A stretch of DNA of 64,000 nucleotides from Streptomyces subrutilus (GCF_008704535.1 NZ_CP023701.1:1364001-1428000); one strand, 5' to 3'. Numbered from the stretch's first letter, positions 9,256 through 20,495 are shown. The notes: generated by a model not told the origin, from the letters alone. Numbers and translations: made by a program.

Positions 9256-10335
9256 GTGGAGCTGACCAGTACGTCGTTCCTCGCCACACTGATCGCCGTC
9301 ACGGTGCTCGCCATGCTCGCGGCCCTCCTCCTGTGGAACAGGCTCCCGGGGCCGCGCTGGCTGCGCTGGCCGGCACGGGTGCTGATGCTGGGCCTGTGCC
9401 AGCTGACCGCCATCTGCGTGGTGGCCACCTGGATCAACGGCAGCTACGGGCTCTACTCCTCCTGGGACGACCTGCTCGGCACCGACGCCGGGCAGGACGC
9501 GGGCGCGATGACCGGGCCGCCGGTGGGCCGCGCGCGGTTCACCGCGGACGGCGACGGCACCCGGAGCACCTACTTCCGCGGCTCCCACTCGAAGCTGGCG
9601 GGCCGGGTGACGGTGTGGACGCCCCCCGGGTACGACGCGCCCGGAGCGGACCGGACCCGCTTTCCGGTCCTGGTGCTGCTGCACGGCTACCCGGGCACGC
9701 CCCGCACCTGGATCGACCTCGGCGAGATGCCGGGCGCGCTGACGCGGCTGGTGCAGCGGGGCACGGCGCACCCCTTCATCGTGGTGATCCCGGAGATCTA
9801 CCCGGGCGGGGTGAACACCGATTGCAGCAACGTCCCCGGGCGCCGGATCGCCGACTGGCTCGCGCAGGACGTCCCGGAGCTGGTCGCGCGCACCTTCCGC
9901 ACGCTGCCCTCGCCCGCCGGATGGGGGCTGATGGGGGTGTCGACCGGCGGGTTCTGCGCGGCGAAGCTGCCCCTCCAGTATCCGAAGGTGTTCCGCGCGG
10001 GCGCGGCCCTGGACCCCGATCCGCTGACGGGCGATCCCGAGGTGCTGCCCGATCCGGTGCTGCGGGAGCGCAACAGCCCGCTCTGGCTGGTCGCGCACGC
10101 CCGGACGGCGGACGTCGGGCTGTTCCTGGCCACCTCCGCCCAGGACAGGGACAGCCCGCCCGCCCAGCTCGCGACCTTCGCCGCGGCCGCGGCGGGCACC
10201 GGGGTCCGGGTGCGGACCCTGGTCCGCCCGGCCGGCGGCCACAACTTCCAGACCTGGATCGGGATGTACCCCGAGGCCCTGGGCTGGCTGAGCACCGAGG
10301 TCGCGCCGCCGGCCCCGCGCCCGCGCACCGCGTAG
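9256..10335 (+). CDS. Membrane-anchored alpha/beta-hydrolase, esterase D/mycolyltransferase-like
   Basis: Starts at GTG 9256 behind CAGGAG; 359 residues. Two hydrophobic helices at the N-terminus (about 5-26 and 38-58) anchor it, and the rest should face outside. The hydrolase part shows VLVLLHGYPGTPRTW, the nucleophile elbow MGVSTGGFCA with Ser229 and a late His329 in GGHNFQTW, as in the putative-esterase family that includes antigen-85-like proteins. A streptomycete has no mycolic acids, so an esterase of envelope lipids or of secreted compounds is likelier. It follows the sigK-rskA pair after 133 bases and could be a SigK target. Confidence 0.8.
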   Translation: MELTSTSFLATLIAVTVLAMLAALLLWNRLPGPRWLRWPARVLMLGLCQLTAICVVATWINGSYGLYSSWDDLLGTDAGQDAGAMTGPPVGRARFTADGDGTRSTYFRGSHSKLAGRVTVWTPPGYDAPGADRTRFPVLVLLHGYPGTPRTWIDLGEMPGALTRLVQRGTAHPFIVVIPEIYPGGVNTDCSNVPGRRIADWLAQDVPELVARTFRTLPSPAGWGLMGVSTGGFCAAKLPLQYPKVFRAGAALDPDPLTGDPEVLPDPVLRERNSPLWLVAHARTADVGLFLATSAQDRDSPPAQLATFAAAAAGTGVRVRTLVRPAGGHNFQTWIGMYPEALGWLSTEVAPPAPRPRTA

Positions 10336-10534
10336 GGGCGCCGCCGTCGCCCGTCGCACGCACCCGGTCCGCTCCTTGACGGATCGTCACGGGACGGCCG
10401 GTGCGCCGCTGGGCCGATCCCGCCCCGCAGGGGCGCGCGTACTCGGGCGGGCCCGCGCGGGCCCCCGATCGACAGCCGGGGCCGGGCGGGAGACGATGGG
10501 AGGACGCACACCTCGCTCCCTCGCGGGAGGAACC

Positions 10535-10981
10535 ATGTCGAACCGACGCGTACGTCTCCTGATCCTCGCCCCCGCACTGGCGGGCTCGTTCCTGGTGGCC
10601 CCGGCCGCCCTCGCGTGGACCCAGGCCGCCGCGGTCCCCGCGGCCACCTGCTCCATCTCCGGCGTCCTCCCCAACGGGATGGTGCGCCTGTCCGGCGGCG
10701 GCTTCACCCCGGGCTCCGCCTTCCTGTCCTCGCCGACCGCCGCGGGCGGCTCGTTCGCCATCGGGCAGGACGGCGGCTTCCAGATGGCGAACGTGGAGAA
10801 CGCCAAGTACACGGTGTCCCAGGGCAACGACCGCACCGAGTGCAGCGGCTTCAAGGAGACGAACCCGAGCCAGACGCCCAACCAGAACCCGAACCAGAAC
10901 GACCAGAACCAGAACAACATGAACAACCAGAACAACCACCAGCGCCACCAGCACCGCGACCACATGGGGCGCAACGGCTGA
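10535..10981 (+). CDS. Small secreted protein with Asn/Gln-rich tail
   Basis: The 148-residue protein starts at an ATG behind GGGAGG. Residues 1-29 are a signal peptide (LLILAPALAGSFLVAPAALA). The middle holds two cysteines, in PAATCSISG and DRTECSGF, probably one disulphide in a small beta domain (VRLSGGGFTPGSAFLSSP). From about residue 107 the chain is low-complexity, built from N, Q, P, D and then H (NPNQNDQNQNNMNNQNN, HQRHQHRDH). Similar short secreted proteins with variable tails exist in streptomycetes, but no function is known to me. The histidines could bind metal; this is speculation. Confidence 0.75.
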   Translation: MSNRRVRLLILAPALAGSFLVAPAALAWTQAAAVPAATCSISGVLPNGMVRLSGGGFTPGSAFLSSPTAAGGSFAIGQDGGFQMANVENAKYTVSQGNDRTECSGFKETNPSQTPNQNPNQNDQNQNNMNNQNNHQRHQHRDHMGRNG

Positions 10982-11005
10982 CCGGCCCACGCGCCGGGCG
11001 CACCC

Positions 11006-12280
11006 TCACCCGGCGCTGCGCCCCGGCCGGACCGGCAGCGCCCGGACGCCGTTGCCGATGAAGCTGCGCTGGTGGGGCAGGTCCGCCTCCGGGGCGGCGA
11101 GGCCGAGGTCGGGGAAGCGGGCGAAGAGCCGCTCCAGGGCGATGGTGGCCTCCAGCCGGGCCAGCGGGGCGCCCGCGCAGTAGTGCGCGCCGTGGCCGAA
11201 CGAGAGATGCCGGGCGGCCGTGGGGCGGGTGATGTCGAAGCGGTCGGCGTCCGGCCCGTGGAAGGCCGCGTCCCGGCCCGCCGCCGTGTATCCGGCGAGC
11301 ACCGGAGTGCCCCGGGGGATCACGGTCCCGCCGACGGTCAGGTCGCGGGTGGGGTAGCGGAACGGGAACCAGCTCACGGGGCCGTCCCAGCGCAGGGTCT
11401 CGTCCACCACGTCGGACCAGGTGGCCCTGGACTCCCGTACGAGGGCGAGCTGGTCGGGGTGGGTGCACAGGGCGCGGACGGCGTTGACGATGAGGTTCAG
11501 CGTGGTTTCGTGGCCCGCGACGAGCATCAGCCGCATGGTGCCGATCAGTTCGGCCTCGCTCAGGCGGTCGCCGTCGTCGCCCTCGCGGGCTGCGATCAGA
11601 GCGCTGGTCAGGTCCTCGCCCGCCTCACCGCGGGCCGCCGCCGCGCGGTGGGCGGCCGCGATGGTGCCCATGAGCGCGACGAGCTCGCGCGCGGCGGCCA
11701 TCGCCTCGGCGGGGGTGGTGTCGGTCGCCACGATCACCGTGTGGGAGAGCTCGTGCAGCCGCCCCCGGTGCTCGGGGTCCACCCCCAGCAGTTCGCAGAT
11801 GACGTTCATCGGCAGCGGCAGGGCGAAGTGCGCGTGCAGGTCGGCGGCGCCGTCGGGGTCCTCGGCGGCGGCCCGGGCGAGGTCGTCGAGGAGGGTGTCC
11901 GCCAGCTCCTCCACACGCGGCCGGAGCCGTTCCACCTGGCGGGCGGTGAAGGCCTTGCCGACGAGGGCGCGCAGGCGCCGGTGGTCCGCGCCGTCGGCCG
12001 TGTGCATGCCCTGGGCGTCGGCGAAGACCCGCAGCGGCCAGTCCCGGGCGATCGACCCGTCGTGCAGGGCCGGGCAGTGCCGGGCGTCCTTGGCCACGTC
12101 GGGGTGGGCGAGGAACTCCTTCAGCTCCTCGTGCCCCAGGACCACGGCTCCGGGCACGGCGCCGGGCAGGACGACCTCCGCCACGGCGCCCCGGGCGCGC
12201 AGGCGCGCGTTGAGGGCGTGCGGGCAGCCGCCGGCCGGGTCGACGCGGTGGGCGGGGACGGACGCGCTGTTCGGCGACAA
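11006..12280 (-). CDS. Cytochrome P450
   Basis: A 424-residue soluble P450. The I-helix oxygen-binding motif AGHETT, the ExxR motif ETLR and the haem loop SFGHGAHYCAG with ligand Cys368 are all present. The start is a TTG at 12280 with AGGAG six bases upstream; the N-terminus (CPHALNARLRARG) is typical for actinobacterial P450s. Such enzymes hydroxylate small molecules using ferredoxin and reductase partners, none of which are adjacent. It is convergent with the secreted N/Q-rich protein and lies in the same direction as the TetR gene upstream. The substrate cannot be told. Confidence 0.93.
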   Translation of the reverse strand: MSPNSASVPAHRVDPAGGCPHALNARLRARGAVAEVVLPGAVPGAVVLGHEELKEFLAHPDVAKDARHCPALHDGSIARDWPLRVFADAQGMHTADGADHRRLRALVGKAFTARQVERLRPRVEELADTLLDDLARAAAEDPDGAADLHAHFALPLPMNVICELLGVDPEHRGRLHELSHTVIVATDTTPAEAMAAARELVALMGTIAAAHRAAAARGEAGEDLTSALIAAREGDDGDRLSEAELIGTMRLMLVAGHETTLNLIVNAVRALCTHPDQLALVRESRATWSDVVDETLRWDGPVSWFPFRYPTRDLTVGGTVIPRGTPVLAGYTAAGRDAAFHGPDADRFDITRPTAARHLSFGHGAHYCAGAPLARLEATIALERLFARFPDLGLAAPEADLPHQRSFIGNGVRALPVRPGRSAG

Positions 12281-12415
12281 GCGGCTCTCCTGACCTTCGG
12301 GGCCTTCGGGCCGTCGGCCCTTCGGACGGTGGTGTCGACCGGCTCAACTGTGCTGCCCCTCGGCCCCGTTGTACAAGGCGGCGTCGCGGCCGGCGCGCGT
12401 CCTTCGGACCGGGCG

Positions 12416-13174
12416 TCAGGGCTCCCGGGTCTCGATCAGTCGGGCGAGGCCGTCCAGGACGCAGCGCAGGCCGAACGCCCAGACGGCCTGCGGGTCGTAC
12501 GCGCCCACCGTGGCCCCGACCCGGCCGGCCAGGGGGTAGCGGCCGGGGGCCAGGACCTGCTCCAGCAGGGGGGCGCTGACGGCCCACCAGTCCTCGTCGC
12601 TCTGCCGGCTGTTGTGGTGGGCCGCGTCGGCGGCGGCCAGCGCGTTGGCGTGGACGAAGCCGAGGAGGTGCGTCAGGGCGGCGTCCATCTCGGCGTCGGT
12701 CAGGCCGATGCCGTCGAAGGCCGCCAGCTCCTGCTCGTACTTGCCGATCACCCCGGGCCCCAGCGGGGGCCGGGTGACGGCGAGGTCGGCGATCCAGGGG
12801 TGGCGGGCGAGCAGGGCCCGGTTGTCCTCGGCGACGCGGGTGATCCGCGCGCGCCACGGTTCGCCGGGCACCGGCCGCCCGCGGCGCATCCGCCCGTACG
12901 CGCCGTCGAGCATGAGGTCGAGCAGTTCGGCCTTGCCCGGGACGTAGGTGTACGGCGTCATCGGCGTGACGCCGAGCCGCTGGGCCAGCGCGCGCATGGT
13001 GACGGCGGCGAGCCCCTCCTCGTCGGCGAGGGCGGTGGCGGCCAGCACCACGGCGTCCACGCTCAGGCCCTGCCGCGGGCCGCGCCGCCCGGGGCGGGCT
13101 TCGGCGCCGCTCTCGCGCCACAGCAGTCGCAGGGTGCGGACGGGGTCGCCCGCACCGCTCCGGTCCCGCGCCAT
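12416..13174 (-). CDS. TetR family regulator of the UvrA-like resistance gene
   Basis: The 252-residue protein (ATG 13174 behind GAGGAG; a GTG at 13180 is also in frame) has a helix-turn-helix about residues 42-90 with VTMRALAQRLGVTPMTPYTYV and a TetR_C ligand-binding domain with a HPWIADL segment. It is divergent from the UvrA-like gene, and the shared promoter region carries a direct repeat. It most likely represses that gene and itself and releases DNA on binding a drug-like ligand. Confidence 0.9.
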   Translation of the reverse strand: MARDRSGAGDPVRTLRLLWRESGAEARPGRRGPRQGLSVDAVVLAATALADEEGLAAVTMRALAQRLGVTPMTPYTYVPGKAELLDLMLDGAYGRMRRGRPVPGEPWRARITRVAEDNRALLARHPWIADLAVTRPPLGPGVIGKYEQELAAFDGIGLTDAEMDAALTHLLGFVHANALAAADAAHHNSRQSDEDWWAVSAPLLEQVLAPGRYPLAGRVGATVGAYDPQAVWAFGLRCVLDGLARLIETREP

Positions 13175-13208
13175 CCGCACTCCTCATCTCTCTGGTCCAA
13201 AAACTCAC

Positions 13209-13233
13209 TACAGCGTATAGCGTACAGTGTATA
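13209..13233. promoter_or_regulatory. Direct-repeat operator between tetR and the UvrA-like gene
   Basis: Two 11-base copies, TACAGCGTATA (13209-13219) and TACAGTGTATA (13223-13233), differ at one base and are three bases apart. They lie in an AT-rich island in an otherwise GC-rich region, exactly between the divergent start codons, and can cover both promoters. The spacing suits two dimers of the adjacent TetR regulator on successive helical faces. Confidence 0.62.
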
Positions 13234-13268
13234 AAGTAAGCCGAACCACCGCCACCGCGAGGAGTTCC

Positions 13269-15530
<2,262 letters not shown>

Positions 15531-15547
15531 CCGCCGGTCCCGTGCGG

Positions 15548-16687
15548 TCATCCGGCGGCCGGGGCCTCCCCGGCCGCCGGCAGGCGCAGTTCGCGCTCCG
15601 CACCGAGCGGGGCGAAGTAGCGCTCCACCTCGGCGTCCGTCACGTCCGCGAGGGCGGCCGGGGACCAGCGGGGCGCGCGGTCCTTGTCGACGACCTGGGC
15701 GCGGACGCCCTCGACCAGGTCCGGGGCGGCCAGGGCGCGGCACGAGACCCGGAACTCCCGGACCAGGTCCCGCTCCAGCGGGCCGGGGGCCGCGGCGCGG
15801 CGCAGGGCGGCGAGGGTGACCTTGAGGGACGTGGGGGACTTGGCCAGGACGGTTTCGGCGGCCTCCTTCGCGGCGGGGTCGCCGTGGCCGAGGAGCCGCT
15901 CCACGATCTCCTCCACGGTGTCCGCGGCGTAGCAGTGGTCGATCCAGCCCCGCCGGCCGGCCAGTTCGCCGGGCCCGGGCGCGGTCGCGTACCGCTCCAG
16001 CACGGTGGCGGCCGGGGACGTGGCGAGTTCTGCGGTCAGTTCGGGGAGCCGGGCGGCGGGGACGCAGTGGTCGGCGAGGCCGCAGTAGACGGCGTCGGCC
16101 GCGCCGACCGCGGCGCCGGTGAGGGCGAGGTGGGTGCCGACCAGTCCGGGGGCGCGGGCGAGCAGGTGGGTGCCGCCGACGTCGGGGACGAAGCCGATGC
16201 CGGTCTCGGGCATGGCGACGCGGGAGCGTTCGGTGACGACGCGGACGCTGCCGTGGGCGGAGACGCCGACGCCGCCGCCCATGACGATGCCGTCCATGAG
16301 GGCCACGTACGGCTTGGGGTAGCGGGCGACGCGCGCGTTGAGCCGGTACTCGTCGCGCCAGAACGCCGCGGAGGCGCCGCCCCCGGCCTTGGCGTCGTCG
16401 TGGATGGCCCGGATGTCACCGCCGGCGCACAGCCCGCGCTCGCCCGCGCCGCGGATCAGGACCTGGTGGACGGCCGGGTCCTGCGCCCAGCGGGCGAGGG
16501 CCTCGTCGATGCGCAGCACCATGGGGTGGGTGAGGGCGTTGAGTGCCCTGGGGCGGTTGAGGGTGATGACCCCGGTGTGCCCCCGGACGTCGAACAGGAC
16601 GGGCGGCGCGTCGCCCGCTCCGCCCGCTCCGTTCTCGTGGCCGATCGCGCGTGCGCTCTCGCTGTCGTTCTCGTTTCCGGTCTTCAC
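15548..16687 (-). CDS. 3-hydroxyisobutyryl-CoA hydrolase / enoyl-CoA hydratase family
   Basis: The 379-residue protein shows the crotonase pattern VITLNRPRALNALTHPM, the oxyanion loop GGDIRAIHDD, GIVMGGGVGVS and MPETGIGFVPDVGGT. The last motif, with its PE and PDVG pair, marks 3-hydroxyisobutyryl-CoA hydrolases of valine catabolism rather than plain enoyl-CoA hydratases, and the length is right for HIBCH. GTG 16687 is chosen because longer starts would run into the divergent gene at 16764; its ribosome site is weak. The first 30 residues are polar and not conserved-looking. Confidence 0.85.
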   Translation of the reverse strand: MKTGNENDSESARAIGHENGAGGAGDAPPVLFDVRGHTGVITLNRPRALNALTHPMVLRIDEALARWAQDPAVHQVLIRGAGERGLCAGGDIRAIHDDAKAGGGASAAFWRDEYRLNARVARYPKPYVALMDGIVMGGGVGVSAHGSVRVVTERSRVAMPETGIGFVPDVGGTHLLARAPGLVGTHLALTGAAVGAADAVYCGLADHCVPAARLPELTAELATSPAATVLERYATAPGPGELAGRRGWIDHCYAADTVEEIVERLLGHGDPAAKEAAETVLAKSPTSLKVTLAALRRAAAPGPLERDLVREFRVSCRALAAPDLVEGVRAQVVDKDRAPRWSPAALADVTDAEVERYFAPLGAERELRLPAAGEAPAAG

Positions 16688-16763
16688 ACCGCCCAGTATG
16701 TCGACACGCCTGACGGCCGCGGCCGGGGCCCGGGCGGCGGCGATCGGGCGTAGGGTGCGGGCC

Positions 16764-17354
16764 ATGCGACGCGTCACCCTGATGATGTCGGTCTCCTTGG
16801 ACGGTTTCGTCGAGGGACCCGGGCGGGACATCGGCTGGCACCTCGTCGACGACGAGCTGCACCGGCACTTCAACGACGAACTCCGTGCGATGGGCGCCTT
16901 CCTGACCGGCCGCGTCACGCACGAGATGATGGCGGCGTTCTGGCCGACGGCCGACGACGACCCGGCGAACGCGGGGCCGGTGGCCGAGTTCGCCGGGATC
17001 TGGCGGTCCATGCCGAAGTACGTGTACTCGCGCACGCTGCCGCGGGCCGACGCGTGGAACTCCACGCTGGTGCGCGAGGTCGTCCCCGCGGAGGTGGCCG
17101 CCCTGAAGGCGGCTCCGGGCGGGGACCTGGCCCTGGGCGGAGCGGACCTCGCCGCCTCCTTCCTGCGCCACGACCTGGTGGACGCGTACCGGATCTACGT
17201 CCACCCGGTGCGCATCGGCCGCGGCACACCGCTCTTCCCGCCCGACGCGGCCGCGGCGCCGCTCCGCCTGGAGGGCACCCGCAGCTTCGGCAACGGCGTG
17301 GTCCAGCTCCGCTACGGCCGCCCCGGGCCGGACGCCCGGACGGGGCCGGCGTGA
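16764..17354 (+). CDS. Dihydrofolate reductase-fold protein (RibD C-terminal family)
   Basis: 196 residues. It opens MRRVTLMMSVSLDGFVEGP, then GAFLTGRVTHEMMAAFWP and GGDLALGGADLAASFL, ending with a VHPVRIGRGTPLFP segment, the usual landmarks of the YyaP/RibD_C reductase family. Members bind NADPH and reduce pterin- or pyrimidine-like compounds, but most, including this one, have no known substrate. The next gene starts inside its stop codon (GTGA), so the two are co-translated. Confidence 0.88.
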   Translation: MRRVTLMMSVSLDGFVEGPGRDIGWHLVDDELHRHFNDELRAMGAFLTGRVTHEMMAAFWPTADDDPANAGPVAEFAGIWRSMPKYVYSRTLPRADAWNSTLVREVVPAEVAALKAAPGGDLALGGADLAASFLRHDLVDAYRIYVHPVRIGRGTPLFPPDAAAAPLRLEGTRSFGNGVVQLRYGRPGPDARTGPA

Positions 17355-17740
17355 CGGACGGGGCCGCCCTGTTCGTGCGCTTCCAGGGCACGGAGCGCGA
17401 CCCCCGGGGCCGCTTCCCCGGCGTCTTCGCCCTGGCCAACCGCCTGGCCCGGTCCGGACGGCTCGACGCGGCGCAGTACCGCTTCTGGCGTGCCGGCAAC
17501 GACTGGTACGACGCCCACGTCACCGACCCGTCGCAGGTCGACCCCCGGGTCTACGACCCGGACGTGCACCCCGGCGCCACGGCCTGGTTCAAGACCACGT
17601 CGGCCGAACCGGTCGCCCGGGTCACCGGCTACCTGGAACTCCTGGCCTCCCACGGAGTTCCGTGCCGGCGCGTCGAATCCCCGTCCCCGGGCCGCGTCGT
17701 CTACGAGGACGCGGACCAGATCGTGGTCGTCCCCTGGTAA
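17351..17740 (+). CDS. Conserved-looking hypothetical protein coupled to the reductase-fold gene
   Basis: A 129-residue soluble protein starting at GTG within the preceding stop. It has no signal or membrane segment. Aromatic-rich stretches (QYRFWRAGNDWYDAHV, TAWFKTTSAEPVARV) and a C-terminal strand VVYEDADQIVVVPW suggest a compact alpha/beta fold. I do not recognise the family. The tight coupling suggests it works with the reductase-fold protein. Confidence 0.7.
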   Translation: MTDGAALFVRFQGTERDPRGRFPGVFALANRLARSGRLDAAQYRFWRAGNDWYDAHVTDPSQVDPRVYDPDVHPGATAWFKTTSAEPVARVTGYLELLASHGVPCRRVESPSPGRVVYEDADQIVVVPW

Positions 17741-17859
17741 CCCCGCACCACGCGTCCCGGAGGGGCGTCCCGCACGGCCGCCGCGTACGCCCGTACGGCC
17801 GCCCGGTCGGGCGAACGTGGGGGTGGGGGTGTGGGCGGTGGGGGCGGGGTGGTAACTCG

Positions 17860-18927
17860 ATGGGCATGGAGCCACAGGTGTCCCCGTTCCTCCGTACGGC
17901 CGCGGCCCACGCGTGGCGGCTGCTGGTCGTCGGGGCGGCCGTGTACGCGGTCTTCGTCGTGCTGGGGCGGTTCCACGAGATCGGGGTCGCCCTCTTCCTC
18001 GGGCTCGTCGTCACGGCGATGCTGCGGCCCGTCGCGGACCTCGTGGCCCGCCGGCTGCCCCGGGGGCTCGCCGTCGCGTTCACGCTGATCGGCGGGATCG
18101 CGCTCGTGCTGGGGGTGCTTGCGCTGGTGGGCGAGGCGGTGGCGGGCGAGAGCACGGAGCTGACGCGGGAGTTCCGGGACGGCCTGGACCGGATCACGGC
18201 GTGGCTGCAGCGGCCGCCGTTCCGGCTGGACCCGACGGCCCTGTCCGACCTGCACACGAAGGTCGGCGACTTCCTGTCCAGCCACCGCTCGACGCTGCTC
18301 AGCACGGCGATCAGCGGCGCGAGCCACCTGGTGCAGGTGCTGACCGTCCTGGCGCTGGCGCTGTTCACGTCGCTCTTCTTCATCCACTCGGGCGACCGGC
18401 AGTGGAAGTGGTTCTGCGCGCAGCTGCCGGACCGGCTGCGGGTGCGGTGGGACCTGGCGGGGCGGGCGGCCTGGCGCACGTTCACGGGGTACACGCACGG
18501 GATCGTGCTCGTCGCCGGGACCAACGCGGTCCTGGTCGGGGTGGCGCTGTACTTCCTCGGGGTCCCGCTGGCCGTGCCGCTGGCGGTGCTGGAGTTCTTC
18601 GCCGCCTTCGTGCCGCTGGTCGGCTCTCCGGTCGCGCTGGCGGTGGCGGCGGTGGTCGCCCTCGCCGCGAAGGGGCCGCTGACGGCGGCGATCGTGATCG
18701 CGCTCATCGTGGTGATCGGCCAGATCGAGGGGCACCTGCTGCACCCGCTGGTGATGAGCTGGGCGGTCCGCCTGCATCCCCTGGTGGTGGCGATCTCGGT
18801 GGTCGCGGGCGCCATCGCGGCGGGCGTCGTGGGCGCGGTGGTCGCGGTACCGCTGGTGTCGGTGGTCTGGTCGGTGCACGCGACCCTGCGCGAGGGCGGG
18901 CGGGCCCCGGCGCTGGACGTCGGCTGA
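17860..18927 (+). CDS. AI-2E family (PerM-like) membrane protein
   Basis: The 355-residue protein has two hydrophobic helices at the N-terminus, a charged central region (about 95-140), then five to six more helices including VPLVGSPVALAVAAVVAL and the family hallmark IVVIGQIEGHLLHPLVMSWAVRLHP. This is the AI-2E/PerM permease layout. Some members export autoinducer-2 or act as sodium/proton antiporters, so the substrate cannot be assigned. A second ATG six bases inside (17866) is equally possible as the start. G-rich DNA upstream hides any clear ribosome site. Confidence 0.87.
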   Translation: MGMEPQVSPFLRTAAAHAWRLLVVGAAVYAVFVVLGRFHEIGVALFLGLVVTAMLRPVADLVARRLPRGLAVAFTLIGGIALVLGVLALVGEAVAGESTELTREFRDGLDRITAWLQRPPFRLDPTALSDLHTKVGDFLSSHRSTLLSTAISGASHLVQVLTVLALALFTSLFFIHSGDRQWKWFCAQLPDRLRVRWDLAGRAAWRTFTGYTHGIVLVAGTNAVLVGVALYFLGVPLAVPLAVLEFFAAFVPLVGSPVALAVAAVVALAAKGPLTAAIVIALIVVIGQIEGHLLHPLVMSWAVRLHPLVVAISVVAGAIAAGVVGAVVAVPLVSVVWSVHATLREGGRAPALDVG

Positions 18928-18963
18928 CGACGGGGCCCGGCCGCGGGCCGGCGCCGTCGGCCG

Positions 18964-19716
18964 TCAGCCCCCGGCGACGCGGTGGACCCGCTGGTCGGTG
19001 AGTTCGTAGCGGGCTCCGATCACCGACAGGGTGCGTGCCGCGACCTTCGGCGCCAGGACGGGGTCGGCGGCCAGGCGGGCCCGGACCAGGTCGATGTGGG
19101 CGGTGATCGCCGAGTCGACGCGCGCCGGTCCCATCAGGGTGGAGTCGATCGAGGGGCGGATCTGGTCGGCGAGGTACTGCATGTGGCCGGGGAGTTCACC
19201 GCCCACCTCGGCCGCGTGGACGGCGGTGGCGACGGCCCCGCACGACTGGTGGCCCAGGACGACGACGAGGGGGATGCCCAGTTCCAGGACCCCGTACGCG
19301 ATGCTCGCCAGGACCGCCTCGTCCAGTACCGCGCCGGCCGAGCGCACCGTCAGCAGGTCGCCCAGGCCCTGGTCGAAGACGAGTTCCGGCGGGACGCGGG
19401 AGTCGACGCAGCCCAGGACCACGGCGAAGGGGTGCTGGCCGGAGACCAGCGTCTGCCGCACGGACGGCGACTCGTCCGGGTGCTGCCCGTCGTTGCTGCG
19501 CCAACGCCGGTTGCCCGCCAGGAGTTCGCGCAGCGCGTCCTCGGGGGTGTTCGGGCGCCGGCGGCGGCCCGGCGAGCCGTGGGCGCCGCCGGGCGGGCTG
19601 CCGCCGCCGCCGGACAGCAGCCCGGCGAGGCCCGCGGCTCCGGCGGCCGCCCCCAGCAGGGCGGCCCGGACGAACCGGCGCCGCTCCCGGCGCACGTGAC
19701 CTGCTTCGACCGTCAT
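18964..19716 (-). CDS. Beta-carbonic anhydrase with Tat-like signal
   Basis: 250 residues. The zinc-site motifs of the beta class are intact: CVDSR (Cys, Asp-Arg dyad) and GHQSCGAV (His and Cys ligands). The enzyme interconverts CO2 and bicarbonate. Unusually, residues 10-35 read RRERRRFVRAALLGAAAGAAG, a twin-arginine-type signal with a hydrophobic run, followed by a Gly/Pro/Arg linker, so the enzyme is probably exported folded with its zinc. It is convergent with the AI-2E gene and stands alone. Confidence 0.9.
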   Translation of the reverse strand: MTVEAGHVRRERRRFVRAALLGAAAGAAGLAGLLSGGGGSPPGGAHGSPGRRRRPNTPEDALRELLAGNRRWRSNDGQHPDESPSVRQTLVSGQHPFAVVLGCVDSRVPPELVFDQGLGDLLTVRSAGAVLDEAVLASIAYGVLELGIPLVVVLGHQSCGAVATAVHAAEVGGELPGHMQYLADQIRPSIDSTLMGPARVDSAITAHIDLVRARLAADPVLAPKVAARTLSVIGARYELTDQRVHRVAGG

Positions 19717-19933
19717 GCGGAGACAGGCTAGGCACGGTGGCGGGCGGTCGCGGACCGCGGCGCGGCCGTCGGGGCCGGAGCGGGAAGACGACCGGGCGCC
19801 CGGAACCCGGCGCCCCGGGGCCTGCGCGCAGGCCGGCCCGGCCCCGGACGTCACCCGACCGGCGCAGTCCCGGTCGTCACCCGACCGGATGACCCTCGCC
19901 GGCCCTCGTACGCCCCCCCCCGCCGGGCCGCCC

Positions 19934-20437
19934 TCACGCGCCGGTGCCGGGGACGGGGCGCCCGCCGCCCGGCCAGGCGTCGCGTACCGGCCCGGGGACC
20001 GCGACCTCCACCCACACGCACTTGCCGCCGGGGTGCCGCAGGAACCCCCAGCGGCGGGCCAGCCGTTCGACGATCATCAGCCCGTGTCCGTGTCCGCCCG
20101 ACGGCCGTCCCGACCCGGCGGCCCCGGGACCCGGCCCCGGACGCACCGGCACCGGCGGGTCCGGGCTGGCGTCCGTGACCTCGATCCGCAGCCGGTCGCC
20201 GGTGCAGTGCAGCAGCAGCGCCGCGGGCCCGCCGCCGTGCAGACGGGCGTTGGCGACGACCTCCGACACCAGCAGCAGCACGTCGTCGGCGGCCTCCCGG
20301 TCCTCGTCCACCGCGGCCGGCAGCCAGTGCCAGGCGATCAGGGCCCGGCGCGCGAAGGTGCGGCTGCGCGTCACGACGTCGGTGGCGCCGGACAGCCCGA
20401 GGTACCAGGTCCTGCGGGGTGACCGCCGCTGCTCCAT
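19934..20437 (-). CDS. Anti-sigma-type ATP-binding protein (HATPase, RsbW-like)
   Basis: The 167-residue protein has the N-box LLVSEVVANARLHGG and G-box GHGHGLMIVERLARRWG of GHKL ATPases, without a histidine-kinase dimer domain. Actinobacterial proteins of this shape are anti-sigma kinases or regulatory partners of STAS antagonists. A glycine/proline-rich insertion (about 110-132) sits between strand and G-box, where the ATP lid would be. The start at 20437 follows GGAGGAG by ten bases. The STAS gene lies 58 bases upstream in the same direction, so the pair is probably one partner-switch unit. Confidence 0.86.
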   Translation of the reverse strand: MEQRRSPRRTWYLGLSGATDVVTRSRTFARRALIAWHWLPAAVDEDREAADDVLLLVSEVVANARLHGGGPAALLLHCTGDRLRIEVTDASPDPPVPVRPGPGPGAAGSGRPSGGHGHGLMIVERLARRWGFLRHPGGKCVWVEVAVPGPVRDAWPGGGRPVPGTGA

Positions 20438-20495
20438 GACGCTCAGACTCCTCCGTGTCCCGGGCCGGGCCCGGGTGCCGGGGCGGCGGCGGGTG

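Noticed and set aside
9256-10335. Mycolyltransferase (antigen 85) as evidence of mycolic acids
   Set aside because: The esterase fold is shared, but nothing else in the window indicates a mycolate-containing genus, and the gene set is Streptomyces-like.
19910-19925. C-tract (19916-19921 region) and a G-tract near 21061-21069 as regulatory sites or frameshift signals
   Set aside because: Both lie in noncoding gaps of a very GC-rich genome, where homopolymers of this length are expected, and neither is placed near a start codon.
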